This document shows, in pieces, positions 18,690 to 19,757 of a stretch of 19,757 nt of DNA (position 1 is its first letter; every line of letters begins with the position of its first letter). The DNA lies in contig CAJVPP010001473.1 in NCBI GenBank assembly GCA_910592005.1, forward strand, positions 1 through 19,757. Reading direction: 5' to 3'. The notes below the pieces were generated by a model that worked only from the letters and a program-made list of their open reading frames with translations, made no database searches and was not told the DNA's origin. A program made the translations under genes and the position numbers. The DNA comes from Funneliformis mosseae (Eukaryota; Glomeromycota; Glomeromycetes; Glomerales; Glomeraceae).

Positions 18690-19185
18690 TACTTTATCAT
18701 CCTAATTCTCCAATAATTACTTCTTATGGCAAAAATTGAAAGAATTTATTTAGTACTAATATCCGAAATCCTTTATCTTGCATTATTAATAATATTATAA
18801 TTAAACTTTCACATGGTATCTCTTCATAAAGTTATAACCTAAATATTAATCTAAAACTAACATAATTATAAATAATATGATTACTTTATTACAAAGTAAT
18901 CAAAATTTGTGTATTCAATAATGATAATAAGTGAATAGAATTTGCATATTTAATAATAAATAAATGAAATTAATTTATTTAATTTAAAGGTGATCAATAA
19001 TTTTATGAAAAAGGATCAGTGCTCATATAAGATGTATGCAATAACTTATATTATACAATCTGATTTTAATTTTTTAAAAGCTAGACTAGAAACATAAAAT
19101 TTAATAAAAAAAATACGGATATTTTTATTTTTTGATATATAAAGAACTTATGTTCCTTTTAAATATTACAGTAAAACAGTATATA
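18690..19185. other. AT-rich interior, nothing recognised
   Basis: Between the module array and the 21-bp tandem repeat. No coding frame or repeat was supported. Confidence 0.4.
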
Positions 19186-19269
19186 GAAACAGTATAACGA
19201 AATACTGAAACAATATAACAAAATACTGAAACAATATAACGAAATACTGAAATAGTATAACTAATATAG
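19186..19269 (+). repeat. Four tandem 21-bp units
   Basis: The unit GAAACAATATAACGAAATACT starts at 19186, 19207, 19228 and 19249, exactly 21 bp apart. Units 2 and 3 differ at one base, unit 1 at one base, and unit 4 is more diverged. A simple minisatellite. Confidence 0.85.
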
Positions 19270-19435
19270 TAATAGTAAACAGTAATAATGTTTTCTTAAA
19301 AATGGCATCAAGACTTTTTTGAAAATCTTTTCTTTTTATACATTACAAGATAATGATCAGCGGCAATATGAACACAATTTTCCTTACTTACCTTTTTATA
19401 TTAGTCCAAAATGCACACTCTCCTCTAGAGGTCGG

Positions 19436-19545
19436 AACTGGTTATCGATATCAGATTTATAACTGGTTTTTATCGTATCAGATTAAAACCAGTTCAGAAT
19501 TTTGTAAAATCAATAACTGATTATATTTATAATCGATAACCAGTT
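19436..19545. repeat. Nested palindromes of AACTGGTT motifs
   Basis: AACTGGTTATCGAT (19436-19449) pairs with ATCGATAACCAGTT (19532-19545) as a perfect 14-bp inverted repeat. Inside it, AACTGGTTTT at 19461 pairs with AAAACCAGTT at 19485-19494. A further CAGTTTTTATC-like copy follows at 19541-19551. The block lies just inside the right inverted arm of the probable Mutator-like element and could fold as a double cruciform or hold sites for a dimeric protein. Confidence 0.75.
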
Positions 19546-19596
19546 TTTATCAGTTTATAGTATAGGAGTACAGATGACGGTGTTACGTTGGATTTT

Positions 19597-19748
19597 GTAG
19601 CTTCAAATAAAATCTCAAAGGGTAAATAAAACTAAGACAATTACTCAAGGAATCACGAGTGAGGATTCACAATAACGTCAAAGAATTATTCTCAATAATA
19701 AACACGTGATGATAAACACAAAATAAACACAAAGATAACTCAAAGATA
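19597..19748 (-). repeat. Right long terminal inverted repeat
   Basis: Inverted counterpart of 14861-15015, for example GAATTATTCTCAATAATAAA here against its complement at about 14913-14932. It may continue past the window edge. Confidence 0.8.
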
Positions 19749-19757
19749 TTTCAGAGA

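Larger units (their letters stand above)
14861..19757 (+). mobile_element. Probable Mutator-like element with long inverted ends
   Basis: Arms of about 155 bp in inverted orientation (14861-15015 and 19597-19748) enclose 4.6 kb that includes a decayed Mutator-like transposase (about 15730-16420). Long inverted ends plus this enzyme are the hallmark of the superfamily. The right end reaches the window border, so the outer termini and the flanking duplication cannot be seen. The interior also carries an exon-like module array (18108-18676), a 21-bp tandem repeat and nested palindromes next to the right arm, which may be later insertions or carried sequence. Confidence 0.6.

Noticed and set aside
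1..19757. tRNA or rRNA genes
   Set aside because: GC-rich islands were inspected for a B-box-like GGTTCGAATCC and cloverleaf arms; none fitted. The CGGTTCCG words at 84-140 and 238-282 lack the rest of a tRNA.

Overview
The window looks like nuclear DNA of a glomeromycete (arbuscular mycorrhizal) fungus close to Rhizophagus. It is extremely AT-rich with long poly-A and poly-T runs. It has short GT-AG introns, a decayed BTB-BACK-TLDc gene of the kind heavily expanded in that group, and relics of Tc1/mariner, Mutator-like and tyrosine-recombinase transposons. The organism call is an inference from these families and from base composition; no marker gene is present.

Left third (1-6540). Two stretches (1-283 and 5888-6190) hold short GC-rich modules. 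Read on the minus strand, each looks like a tiny exon of about 50-65 nt ending in a splice-donor-like GTRAG, several preceded by TTTTAG. Two copies of a GC-rich palindromic tag (1789-1825 and 6501-6536) seem to belong to the same repeat family. Between them lie a possible two-exon small gene (444-692), a broken gene of an unnamed fungal family (about 3219 down to 2080, minus) and the only clearly intact gene, a single-exon 334-residue multi-pass membrane protein (4489-5493, plus).

Middle (6540-10650). A BTB-BACK-TLDc pseudogene (8247-7148, minus) has lost its ATG and most of its BTB fold and carries several frameshifts. Further right is a tyrosine recombinase relic (about 10620-9930, minus), similar to Crypton/DUF3504-type proteins, with a recognisable 66-nt intron.

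Right (10650-19757). This is a transposon graveyard. A Tc1-like element (12298-14409) is split by a 790-bp inverted-repeat element (12965-13754) flanked by a perfect 14-bp duplication. Removing the insertion restores a 1.3-kb element, the usual Tc1 size. From about 14861 to beyond the window end lies a probable Mutator-like element with long inverted ends (14861-15015 against 19597-19748) and a decayed transposase (about 15730-16420, plus). Inside it, at 18108-18676, are five regularly spaced 42-54-nt exon-like modules. At least three of these appear to be AT-decayed relatives of the GC-rich modules at the far left. This dispersed, splice-flanked, apparently non-coding module family is the most unusual thing in the window.

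The genes do not form a pathway. The picture is one live orphan membrane gene among decaying expanded-family genes and nested mobile elements. I saw no rRNA, tRNA or CRISPR array.
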